A stretch of DNA of 12,109 nt from DASUMF01 sp040510575. GTDB lineage: Bacteria > Actinomycetota > Acidimicrobiia > IMCC26256 > DASPTH01. How positions within the stretch are numbered: position 1 is the first letter of the stretch; the number at the start of each line of letters is the position of its first letter. The stretch covers positions 1-12,109 of the forward strand of contig JBEVIU010000055.1 in assembly GCA_040510575.1 (NCBI GenBank), in the 5' to 3' direction. This document shows positions 7,346 through 12,109 of the stretch, piece by piece. The notes under the pieces were generated by a model that saw only the letters and a program-made list of their open reading frames with translations, was not told the origin of the DNA and did no database searches. A program made the position numbers and the translations under genes.

Positions 7346-7714
7346 ATGACCGCCTTCCTCAGCGCCGACTGGTTTGCCGCGCTCCACGGCGAAGGCGTCG
7401 AGCTCGACGACTGCACGATCGAGGTCACGGTGCTCGGCGCGCCGGACGGCGACGTCAAGTGGCACGTGGAGGTGAGCGGGGGTCGCGTCGTCGCCGCCGC
7501 GGGTGCCCGGCCCGACGCCGACATCGTGGTGACCTTGCCCTACGACGACACGGTCGCGGTGGCGCGCGGTGAGCTCGCAGCGAGCGTCGCGTTCATGCGG
7601 GGACGGATGAAGACCGCCGGCGATCCGGGTCGACTCCTCGACGTGCTCGCCGCAACGGCGCGACCCGAGTACGACACCGCACGCGCGGCGCTGGCCGCGG
7701 CGACCGAATTCTGA
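7346..7714 (+). CDS. SCP2 sterol-carrier-like domain protein (122 aa)
   Basis: A small cytosolic protein consisting of a single SCP2-like lipid-binding fold. The best match is the C-terminal half: a beta strand ending DADIVVTLPYDD, then ARGELAASVAFMRGRMKTAGD, where the G-x-M/L-K-x-x-GD pattern typical of SCP2 domains is clear. The N-terminal half is acidic with TIEVTVLGAPDGDVKWHVEV as the first strands. There is no catalytic domain, so it is a lipid carrier or accessory protein rather than an enzyme. The ATG at 7346 is supported by a TAGCAT hexamer 8 bases upstream. Its stop codon is one base from that of the convergent YdjC-family gene. Stand-alone SCP2 proteins are abundant in actinobacteria, and the ligand is generally unknown. 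Confidence 0.82.
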   Translation: MTAFLSADWFAALHGEGVELDDCTIEVTVLGAPDGDVKWHVEVSGGRVVAAAGARPDADIVVTLPYDDTVAVARGELAASVAFMRGRMKTAGDPGRLLDVLAATARPEYDTARAALAAATEF

Positions 7715-7715
7715 C

Positions 7716-8546
7716 TCAGCCCCGGCGCTGCAGGTCGCGCAGGTCGCGCCAGTTCACGAGGGTGGCGCCGGCGCGCGCCAGCAGGTCGCGGAGCGAAGGA
7801 TCCCGACTCAGGTAGGCGTGGTCCTCGACCCGGCCCGCCCAGTCGGGCGTGGCGGCGCGCAGTTCGTCGGTGTCGACGGCCGGGTGCAGGCAGAGCTCGG
7901 TGACACCGGCACCGAGCTCGAACAGCTCACGCTCGACGCGACGTTGGGCGCCAGGCTCGCACCGAACGACGCGGTCCGGGAACACCGCGCCCTCCTCCGC
8001 TGCCAGCCGTCGGAACGGGAAGCCGGCGATGCGTTCCGCTTCGGCGTCGCCGAGTCGCATCGGGAGGCCGAACTCCACCGCGAGCTCGAGGTACACGTCG
8101 AAGAAGTCGGGGCGCAGCTCGAGCGTGCCGAGGTGGCTGTTCAGGTGCGTGATGTCGAAGCCCCAGACGATGCCGCGCTCGATCTGGGTCCGACACTCCC
8201 GTCGCACCTCGTCGAGGTCGGCGTGGTCCCACGCGTCCTCGACGGTGCGGGGAAAGCCGCCGTCGCCGTCGAGGAGGCTCGGCGCGTTCGTGATCGGACG
8301 CCAGCGGTAGGTGTCGAGCTCGGCGTTGAGCGTGAGGTTGATCCCGACGTCTTCGCCCCGATAGCGGGCGGCGGCGTCACGGGACCAGGCGCACGGCACC
8401 ATGAGCGACGCGCTGGTGGCCGCGCCGTCGCGCAGCGATTCGTAGACGGCGACGTTGGCCGAGGCGGTGAAGCCGAGATCGTCGCACGTGATGATCAGCA
8501 GCCGGGCGTCGGGGGCGTGTCCGAGCCGTTCCGCGAGAGTTGCCAT
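7716..8546 (-). CDS. YdjC/ChbG-family carbohydrate deacetylase homologue (276 aa)
   Basis: Member of the YdjC/ChbG family (PF04794 type), metal-dependent deacetylases of N-acetylated sugars related to polysaccharide deacetylases. The first strand and metal/catalytic acidic pair are present: IITCDDLGF with D22 and D23. FDITHLNSHLGT carries H134 and H138, and ELCLHPAVD carries H221 of the C-terminal HP motif. The expected second motif, usually G-h-H-L-T-L, reads GINLTLNAELD, with N70 at the usual metal-ligand His. Activity may thus be altered or lost. YRWRPITNAPSLLDGDGGF resembles a distinct subfamily of uncharacterised YdjC proteins. The ATG at 8546 is preceded by TAACCT 8 bases upstream; there is no signal peptide. 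It is divergent from the lipoprotein gene, with start codons 24 bases apart. Confidence 0.85.
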   Translation of the reverse strand: MATLAERLGHAPDARLLIITCDDLGFTASANVAVYESLRDGAATSASLMVPCAWSRDAAARYRGEDVGINLTLNAELDTYRWRPITNAPSLLDGDGGFPRTVEDAWDHADLDEVRRECRTQIERGIVWGFDITHLNSHLGTLELRPDFFDVYLELAVEFGLPMRLGDAEAERIAGFPFRRLAAEEGAVFPDRVVRCEPGAQRRVERELFELGAGVTELCLHPAVDTDELRAATPDWAGRVEDHAYLSRDPSLRDLLARAGATLVNWRDLRDLQRRG

Positions 8547-8554
8547 CCGGGTGG

Positions 8555-8560
8555 AGGTTA
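8555..8560 (-). promoter_or_regulatory. Putative -10 element of the YdjC-family gene
   Basis: The minus strand reads TAACCT, 8 bases before the ATG at 8546. It shares two bases (8559-8560) with the plus-strand hexamer of the divergent lipoprotein gene. Confidence 0.5.
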
Positions 8561-8564
8561 GGGT
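8559..8564 (+). promoter_or_regulatory. Putative -10 element of the AMIN-like lipoprotein gene
   Basis: TAGGGT with 6 bases (GCCCCG) to the ATG at 8571, the exact leaderless spacing. It overlaps the opposite-strand hexamer of the YdjC-family gene. Confidence 0.5.
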
Positions 8565-8570
8565 GCCCCG

Positions 8571-9164
8571 ATGCGCCTCGTCGCCCTCGCGCTCGTCGTG
8601 GCGTGCTGCGCGGGGGCGTGCAGCGGCGGTGCTGACGAGGGCGCGACGCCGACCACCACGACCAGTGCTTCGAGCACGCCGGCACCGGATCCGACGTGCA
8701 CGCAGTTCCGCGGCACCGACGGCCCGCTCGCGACGAGCGGCGACCGACCCGAAGCCCTGCTGGTCGATGCATACGTGGAACAAGTGGGATGCCTCGACCG
8801 GGTCACCTACGAGTTCGAGAGCTTGGGCGACGGCACGCCGCCCGGGTACACGGTCGGGTACCGCGATCTGGAGCAGGAGCCGTTGCTCGACGCGGCGGGT
8901 GCGCGCATCTCGCTCCCCGCGTCCACCGCGCTCGTGGTGACCTTCGCACCGGCGCGCAGCACCGACCCGCGAGCTCCCGAGGCGCCCGCCACGTACAAGG
9001 GCAACCTGCGGCTGTCGTACGGCGAGACCCACCACATCGATGTCGTGCAGAAGCTCGACGACGTGAACGGCACCGTCGTGTGGGTGATCGGGCTCGACAG
9101 CCCCCGACCGTTCACGGTCGACTCCGCGACCGCTCCGACACGGGTGAGCGTCTACATCGGGTGA
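8571..9164 (+). CDS. Secreted lipoprotein with AMIN-like domain (197 aa)
   Basis: A putative cell-surface lipoprotein. A short hydrophobic N-terminus runs into two candidate lipidation cysteines: C12 (VVAC, good lipobox but a very short signal) and C17 (AGAC). A Thr/Ser/Pro/Ala linker (about residues 25-42) follows, as in actinobacterial lipoproteins. The rest (about 60-197) resembles the AMIN-like beta-sandwich common in actinobacteria: CLDRVTYEFES, PPGYTVGYRD, ISLPASTALVVTF, then IDVVQKLDDVNGTVVWVIGL and the closing PFTVDSATAPTRVSVYIG. AMIN domains target proteins to the cell wall or envelope complexes; the function of the AMIN-like branch is unknown. The ATG at 8571 is supported by TAGGGT 6 bases upstream. 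It is head-to-head with the YdjC-family gene and tail-to-tail with the oxidoreductase gene, 24 bases apart. Confidence 0.82.
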   Translation: MRLVALALVVACCAGACSGGADEGATPTTTTSASSTPAPDPTCTQFRGTDGPLATSGDRPEALLVDAYVEQVGCLDRVTYEFESLGDGTPPGYTVGYRDLEQEPLLDAAGARISLPASTALVVTFAPARSTDPRAPEAPATYKGNLRLSYGETHHIDVVQKLDDVNGTVVWVIGLDSPRPFTVDSATAPTRVSVYIG

Positions 9165-9187
9165 GCGAATCGAGCGGGACGCTTCGC
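9165..9187. terminator. Weak hairpin between convergent genes
   Basis: GCGAA (9165-9169) can pair with TTCGC (9183-9187) around a 13-base loop, filling the gap between the lipoprotein stop (9164) and the oxidoreductase stop (9189). Only 5 bp and no T-tract, so it is a low-confidence terminator candidate. Confidence 0.22.
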
Positions 9188-9188
9188 G

Positions 9189-10187
9189 TCATCGGCAGTC
9201 GAGCACGACCTTGCCGAACACCTCGTCGGCGGCCAACAGCTCGTACGCGTCGTGGGCATCCCCGAGCGGCACGACGCCGGCGACGACCGGTTCGACCCGG
9301 CCTGCAGCGAGCATCGGCACCACGTCGCGCACGAACGCCGCGGTCGCCGCGGCTTTCTCGTCGACACTGCGGGGTCGGAGCACGGTGCCCTGGATGCGCA
9401 GTCGCTTCACCATGATCTGGCCGATCTCGACCTCGGCGCGCGCTCCGGCGAGGTTGCCGATCTGCACGATGCGGCCGTGGACGGCTGCCGCGCGCACCTC
9501 GGCGGTGAGGTAGGCGCCGCCGACGAGGTCGAGCGCGACGTCGATCGGGCCCGCGACGTCGGTGAGCTGCGTCGCGAACTCGACCGGCTCGAGCTCGCGG
9601 GGCGCGAGCAACCCGTGGTCGAGCCCGAGCTCGCGGCTGCGGTCCAGCTTGTCGGCGGTCCGCGCACTGCCCACCGTGGTCAACCCGAGTGCCTTCGCCA
9701 GTTGGAGCGCGGCGGTGCCGACCCCGGAGCCGATCGCCGGCACGAACATGGTCTCGCCCGGTTGCGCCGCGCAGATCGTCACGAGCGCGTCGTGTGCGGT
9801 GAGGAAGACCTCGGGCACCGCGCCGGCGGTGACCAGGTCGAGGCGCTCGGGCACCACGGCACACTGGCCGACCGGCACCGCGAGGAGCTCGGCGTGTGCG
9901 CCACCCCCCACGACACCGAACACACGGCTTCCGATCGCGGGCGACTCGTTGCCCGGGTGCTCCTGCGCCGCCGCGGGACCTTGGGCGACGACCTCGCCGG
10001 CGAACTCGAGCCCGGGGATGTCGGGCGGCGATCCGGGCGGAGCCGGATAGCGACCGGCGCGCTGCGCGAGGTCGGCCCGGTTCAGTCCCGCACCCTGGAT
10101 TCGCACGAGGACCTCGCCCGGGCCGGGCTCAGGATCGGGACGGACCGCGACTTCGACCCGACCATCAGTGACGACCAGCGCGCGCAT
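9189..10187 (-). CDS. NAD(P)H quinone oxidoreductase, PIG3/zeta-crystallin type (332 aa)
   Basis: A medium-chain dehydrogenase/reductase without catalytic zinc ligands, of the branch that includes human PIG3 (TP53I3) and bacterial quinone reductases. The N-terminal GroES-like domain carries GLNRADLAQRAGRYPAPPG and IPGLEFAGEVV, both close to PIG3. The Rossmann fold has AIGSGVGTAALQLAKALG, with G153-S-G155-V-G157 as the dinucleotide-binding loop. The C-terminal QGTVLRPRSVDEK segment again matches PIG3. The expected role is NAD(P)H-dependent reduction of quinones or enones in the cytosol; the substrate is unknown. The ATG at 10187 starts directly at the family's usual MRALVV; an in-frame ATG at 10205 would add MRKSSD. 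An AGGAAG-like stretch lies upstream of 10187 with long spacing. Divergent from the small CxxC gene. Confidence 0.9.
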   Translation of the reverse strand: MRALVVTDGRVEVAVRPDPEPGPGEVLVRIQGAGLNRADLAQRAGRYPAPPGSPPDIPGLEFAGEVVAQGPAAAQEHPGNESPAIGSRVFGVVGGGAHAELLAVPVGQCAVVPERLDLVTAGAVPEVFLTAHDALVTICAAQPGETMFVPAIGSGVGTAALQLAKALGLTTVGSARTADKLDRSRELGLDHGLLAPRELEPVEFATQLTDVAGPIDVALDLVGGAYLTAEVRAAAVHGRIVQIGNLAGARAEVEIGQIMVKRLRIQGTVLRPRSVDEKAAATAAFVRDVVPMLAAGRVEPVVAGVVPLGDAHDAYELLAADEVFGKVVLDCR

Positions 10188-10192
10188 GTCAC

Positions 10193-10198
10193 TACTCT
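10193..10198 (+). promoter_or_regulatory. Putative -10 element of the small CxxC gene
   Basis: TACTCT with 7 bases to the GTG at 10206. GTGACG (10168-10173), 19 bases upstream, matches 4 of 6 positions of TTGACA and would lie inside the start of the divergent oxidoreductase gene. Confidence 0.42.
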
Positions 10199-10205
10199 TC
10201 CTCAT

Positions 10206-10565
10206 GTGGCATTGGCGGCGCTCACCGTCATCGACGACGACGGCGAGAAGGTCGTGCTCGACGACGACGAGGCGGCAACGCTCCTGGCCCTCACCAGCGG
10301 ACTCGAGCCCGCCACGGTGTCGGCGTGCCCATCGTGTCGCAGCCGCATCGTGGCCGCCGTCGCGCTGGTCGACCTGCTCACCGACGCGCCGCCGGTTGCT
10401 CGTGCGCGCGAGCTCATCGAGCTGGCCGACGACGCGCCGACGCTGCACCTCTACGTGCGCGACCTCCGCGCGCGGTGCGACCACCGCGGCTGGCGTGATC
10501 CTGGCTTCGAAGAGTGGGCCGAGGTGATGGCCGACCTCGTCGACGAGCGGGGCGTGGCCCGCTGA
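10206..10565 (+). CDS. Small cysteine-containing protein of unknown function (119 aa)
   Basis: I do not recognise a named family. The protein starts ALAALTVIDDDGEKVVLDD after a GTG start, has a CPSC pair in VSACPSCRSRIVAAVALVDLL (residues about 39-42), an amphipathic middle, and a second site RARCDHRGW near residue 95. The order C-x2-C followed by C-x-H could bind a metal such as zinc, but the distance of about 53 residues between the pairs is long for a simple ribbon. Very acidic N- and C-terminal parts suggest a soluble cytosolic protein. Start choice: the frame stays open far upstream, antisense to the oxidoreductase gene, but GTG 10206 has TACTCT 7 bases before it and gives the shortest overlap. 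Codon third positions are strongly G/C, supporting real coding. It is convergent with the DsbA-fold gene, 3 bases apart. Confidence 0.68.
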   Translation: MALAALTVIDDDGEKVVLDDDEAATLLALTSGLEPATVSACPSCRSRIVAAVALVDLLTDAPPVARARELIELADDAPTLHLYVRDLRARCDHRGWRDPGFEEWAEVMADLVDERGVAR

Positions 10566-10574
10566 GCGTCAGCG
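10560..10574. repeat. Palindrome spanning two convergent stop codons
   Basis: CGCTGA (10560-10565), spacer GCG, TCAGCG (10569-10574). It contains the TGA stops of the CxxC gene (plus) and the DsbA-fold gene (minus). Half of the pairing is inherent to facing TGA codons; three more pairs per arm extend it. It could act as a minimal bidirectional hairpin. Confidence 0.35.
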
Positions 10575-11156
10575 AGGGATGCGCGGGCGCTTGAACTCGT
10601 TGAGCTCGCCCCACTGGAGCAGCTCGAGCATGCGCTCGAGGTCGGCGACGTCGCCCCGCTTCATGAAGCGAACGAACGCGGCCTGCTCACCTTCCATGTA
10701 GGTGGGCACGCCGAACACGCCGTAGCGCTCGACGCACTCGGTGTGCTCGGCCGCCAACACCTTGAGGGGCCGGCCACTCCACGCCTCCTCGGCCACCGCG
10801 TCGGGGTCGAGTCCCGCCGAGGCCACCGCGTCGCGCAGTACCGGCTCCTCGTTGAGTTTGAGACCCTGTTCGTGGCGGGCGGCGAACAGCGCGAGGTGAG
10901 CGTCGAAGAACTGGTCGGGGAAGGTGTCGCGCACCGCGATGCCGTACAGCAGCGCGAGCACGCCCGAGCCCCAGTCGGCCGGGTCGACGTCCCACGCGTC
11001 GGGCGCGCCCTCCTCGACGTGGACCTGGTCGAGCGAGAAGGGCACGAAGCGGAACTCGACATCGGAGCCGCCACGGATCGCGTTCACGGTGGCGAGGTTG
11101 CCGTTGTAGGCGAAGGGGCAGCGGTAGTCGAACGTGACAGCGACGGTACGAGCCAC
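10569..11156 (-). CDS. DsbA-family thioredoxin-fold protein with single active-site cysteine (195 aa)
   Basis: A DsbA/2-hydroxychromene-2-carboxylate-isomerase-like thioredoxin fold. Strand 1 leads into DYRCPFAYNG, where the active-site motif is C13-P-F-A16 instead of C-x-x-C. A helical insertion follows, and the cis-proline loop reads FGVPTYM (P151). A lone nucleophilic cysteine argues against dithiol oxidase activity and favours a monothiol, thiol-S-transferase-like or isomerase role; the substrate is unknown. There is no signal peptide, so the protein is cytosolic. Two GTG starts compete. GTG 11156 has GAGG 6 bases upstream and fits the fold boundary. GTG 11201 has TAGGGT 6 bases upstream and would add a 15-residue low-complexity extension. 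I prefer 11156, with transcription starting near 11201. It lies downstream of the PAP2 gene on the same strand. Confidence 0.83.
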   Translation of the reverse strand: MARTVAVTFDYRCPFAYNGNLATVNAIRGGSDVEFRFVPFSLDQVHVEEGAPDAWDVDPADWGSGVLALLYGIAVRDTFPDQFFDAHLALFAARHEQGLKLNEEPVLRDAVASAGLDPDAVAEEAWSGRPLKVLAAEHTECVERYGVFGVPTYMEGEQAAFVRFMKRGDVADLERMLELLQWGELNEFKRPRIPR

Positions 11157-11207
11157 AGTGAACCTCGGTTCTGACGGGGCGGCGCAGATGCTTGCGCCCA
11201 CAAGGAC

Positions 11208-11213
11208 ACCCTA
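11208..11213 (-). promoter_or_regulatory. Putative -10 element of the DsbA-fold gene
   Basis: The minus strand reads TAGGGT with 6 bases to GTG 11201. It gives either a leaderless start at 11201 or a leader of about 45 bases carrying GAGG for the GTG at 11156. Confidence 0.42.
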
Positions 11214-11241
11214 CTCACGCGCCCGGGAATCGCTTCGCGGC

Positions 11242-11790
11242 CTACTGGAGGGGCAGCACGCGGCGTGCGACCAGGCCCAGGGCGACGCCGAGCGCGGCGC
11301 CCGCGACGATGTCCGACGTGTGGTGCATGCGCACGTACACCCGGCTCGACGCGACCGCGGCCGCGAGCACGAAGTAGGCGGGCGCGAGCGGCGAGTCGGC
11401 GAGCAACACCGCGGCGGTGAACGCCGACGCCGCGTGTCCCGACGGGAACGAGCTGGTGACCGGTCGGTGCATCCCGTACGGGAGCGGATCGTCGGGTGCG
11501 TCGAGGACCGGGCGCACCCGACGGAAGCACAGCTTGATCGGCCCGTTGGTGAGCGCCGACTCCACACCCATCGACACGCCGAGCCGGAGCCCGAGCCCGG
11601 GATCGCCACGGCGCGCTGCGGTGAGGGAGCCGATCCCGAGCCAGATCAGGCCATGGTCGGCGGCCGACGAGAGCCCGTAGAAGATCGGGTCGAGGGCAGG
11701 ACTCCGCACGCGTTCGACCCACTCGTCGATCGCGACGTCGAGCGCGTGGACCCGCTTCACGAAGCGCTTCAGTCTGCGGTCACCCGGCAT
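11242..11790 (-). CDS. PAP2-family membrane phosphatase (182 aa)
   Basis: A membrane-embedded lipid phosphatase of the PAP2 superfamily. The three catalytic signatures are intact: K86-x6-R93-P94 in KLCFRRVRP, the PSGH motif (P116-H119), and S149-R150-x5-H156-x3-D160 in SRVYVRMHHTSD. H119 and H156 are the expected acid/base and nucleophile. The N-terminal segment DVAIDEWVERVRSPALDPIF and about five hydrophobic stretches fit short bacterial PAP2 proteins that dephosphorylate polyprenyl phosphates or related lipids, such as mycobacterial decaprenylphosphoryl-phosphoribose phosphatase. The exact substrate is not readable. The ATG at 11790 has TACGCT 6 bases upstream, suggesting a leaderless transcript. 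The DsbA-fold gene follows on the same strand but has its own promoter-like hexamer, so an operon is uncertain. Confidence 0.92.
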   Translation of the reverse strand: MPGDRRLKRFVKRVHALDVAIDEWVERVRSPALDPIFYGLSSAADHGLIWLGIGSLTAARRGDPGLGLRLGVSMGVESALTNGPIKLCFRRVRPVLDAPDDPLPYGMHRPVTSSFPSGHAASAFTAAVLLADSPLAPAYFVLAAAVASSRVYVRMHHTSDIVAGAALGVALGLVARRVLPLQ

Positions 11791-12108
11791 CGCAGCAGCG
11801 TACGACGCCTCCGGGGTCGCTTCGACGGTCGGTAGTGGCTCAGTGTGGCGTTGCTTGGTTCAGCACTCGCCGTCCTCATGCGGAGGGCCATGGTGTTCGG
11901 CGCTGCTGGCTGATTTCTGCTCACCCGCAGGGAGATGCAGCGGTGGCCACCCCAGCCGGCGCTGACGTTGTAGGACGCTTCAAAGGCTCCGTCACGAACG
12001 AAGCCTCCCTGGAAGAACTCGGCGTCGTCCGGTTGGGGCAAGAGGGCGTACGCCTCGTCGAAGTTCCCGGTGCTGTTCGCGGCAGTGATCGCCTGCGAGT
12101 AACGATGC
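11769..12108 (-). CDS. Possible 3' end of an unrecognised gene entering from the right edge
   Basis: A minus-strand frame is open from the window edge to a TGA at 11769-11771, with no start required inside the window. The first 60 or so codons (to about 11925) have about 80% G/C at third positions and about half at second positions, the pattern of real genes here. The peptide is protein-like and acidic (FDEAYALLPQPDDAEFF, then FVRDGAFEASYNVSAGWGG). I recognise no family. After about 11925 the product becomes Arg-rich and repetitive (SKRPRRRRTLLRCRVTAD), so the true gene may have been truncated or frameshifted there. The frame also overlaps the PAP2 start by 22 bases and covers its promoter. 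Treat the end coordinate with caution. Confidence 0.35.
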   Translation of the reverse strand, partial: HRYSQAITAANSTGNFDEAYALLPQPDDAEFFQGGFVRDGAFEASYNVSAGWGGHRCISLRVSRNQPAAPNTMALRMRTASAEPSNATLSHYRPSKRPRRRRTLLRCRVTAD

Positions 12109-12109
12109 T
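11791..12109. other. 319-base stretch without a confident gene
   Basis: Upstream of the PAP2 gene. It holds the PAP2 promoter hexamer (11797-11802), then sequence that looks less GC-rich than the rest of the window. Besides the possible minus-strand gene end, a plus-strand frame is open from GTG 11943 to the edge, with GGGAG 8 bases before it. No tRNA, terminator with T-tract, or repeat was found. It may be the remnant of a gene or the boundary of a different segment. Confidence 0.5.
11797..11802 (-). promoter_or_regulatory. Putative -10 element of the PAP2 gene
   Basis: The minus strand reads TACGCT, with 6 bases (GCTGCG) to the ATG at 11790. Hexamer and spacing are identical to those of corA. 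Confidence 0.5.

Noticed and set aside
7711..7719. CTGACTCAG palindrome at the convergent stops of the SCP2-like and YdjC-family genes
   Set aside because: Mostly the automatic result of two facing TGA codons one base apart; the arms are only 4 bp.
8547..9035. Upstream extension of the YdjC-family gene to a start near 9035
   Set aside because: The extension is antisense to the lipoprotein, is Arg/Ala-rich, and the ATG at 8546 sits just before the family's usual N-terminus with a promoter-like hexamer in front.
11943..12109. Plus-strand frame from GTG 11943 to the window edge (begins VATPAGADVVGRFKGSV)
   Set aside because: Codon-aligned antisense of the minus frame, and its third-position G/C is lower than its first-position G/C, the reverse of genes in this window. 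Not fully excluded, so it is kept as part of a finding.
1..12109. Searches by eye for tRNA, CRISPR repeats, insertion-sequence ends, and toxin-antitoxin or defence genes
   Set aside because: No repeated spacers, no transposase or integrase motifs, no cloverleaf-like segments and no recognised defence domains were seen.

Overview
The window is a high-GC (about two-thirds G+C by eye), gene-dense stretch of bacterial chromosome. G/C-ending codons, SCP2-like and AMIN-like proteins, GTG/TTG starts and many apparently leaderless genes point to an actinobacterium. A member of Acidimicrobiia or a close relative is my best guess, but this is inference; no rRNA or other marker is present. I found no tRNA, insertion sequence, phage gene or CRISPR array.

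Left part (68-7288), ion and bicarbonate handling. A two-CBS-domain protein is tail-to-tail with a beta-class carbonic anhydrase. Divergent from the anhydrase runs a plus-strand series of three genes. The first is an MgtE-type transporter made of two fused transmembrane domains with no cytosolic sensor domain. The second is a soluble PhoU-TrkA_C-PhoU-TrkA_C protein, the likely sensor of that transporter. The third is a CtpE-like cation P-type ATPase. A CorA-type Mg2+ channel on the minus strand overlaps the 3' end of the ATPase gene. Two unrelated Mg2+ transporter families, a probable Ca2+ pump and a regulatory protein thus sit within about 6 kb, which suggests a divalent-cation homeostasis neighbourhood.

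Right part (7346-11790), single-gene units in alternating orientation: an SCP2-like protein, a YdjC/ChbG-family deacetylase homologue, an AMIN-like lipoprotein, a PIG3-like quinone oxidoreductase, a small CxxC protein of unknown function, a DsbA-fold protein and a PAP2 phosphatase. They share no clear pathway. Convergent pairs are separated by 1 to 24 bases and divergent pairs by 18 to 57 bases.

The last 319 bases (11791-12109) hold no confident gene. A minus-strand frame entering from the right edge has codon composition typical of coding DNA here and may be the 3' end of a gene.

The most repeated regulatory signal is a TANNNT hexamer placed 6-9 bases before the start codon of at least eight genes, as expected for leaderless transcription. 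At 8555-8564 two such hexamers on opposite strands overlap. I see no unmistakably new multi-gene system. The best candidate for a less-studied module is the MgtE-like permease with its PhoU/TrkA_C partner.
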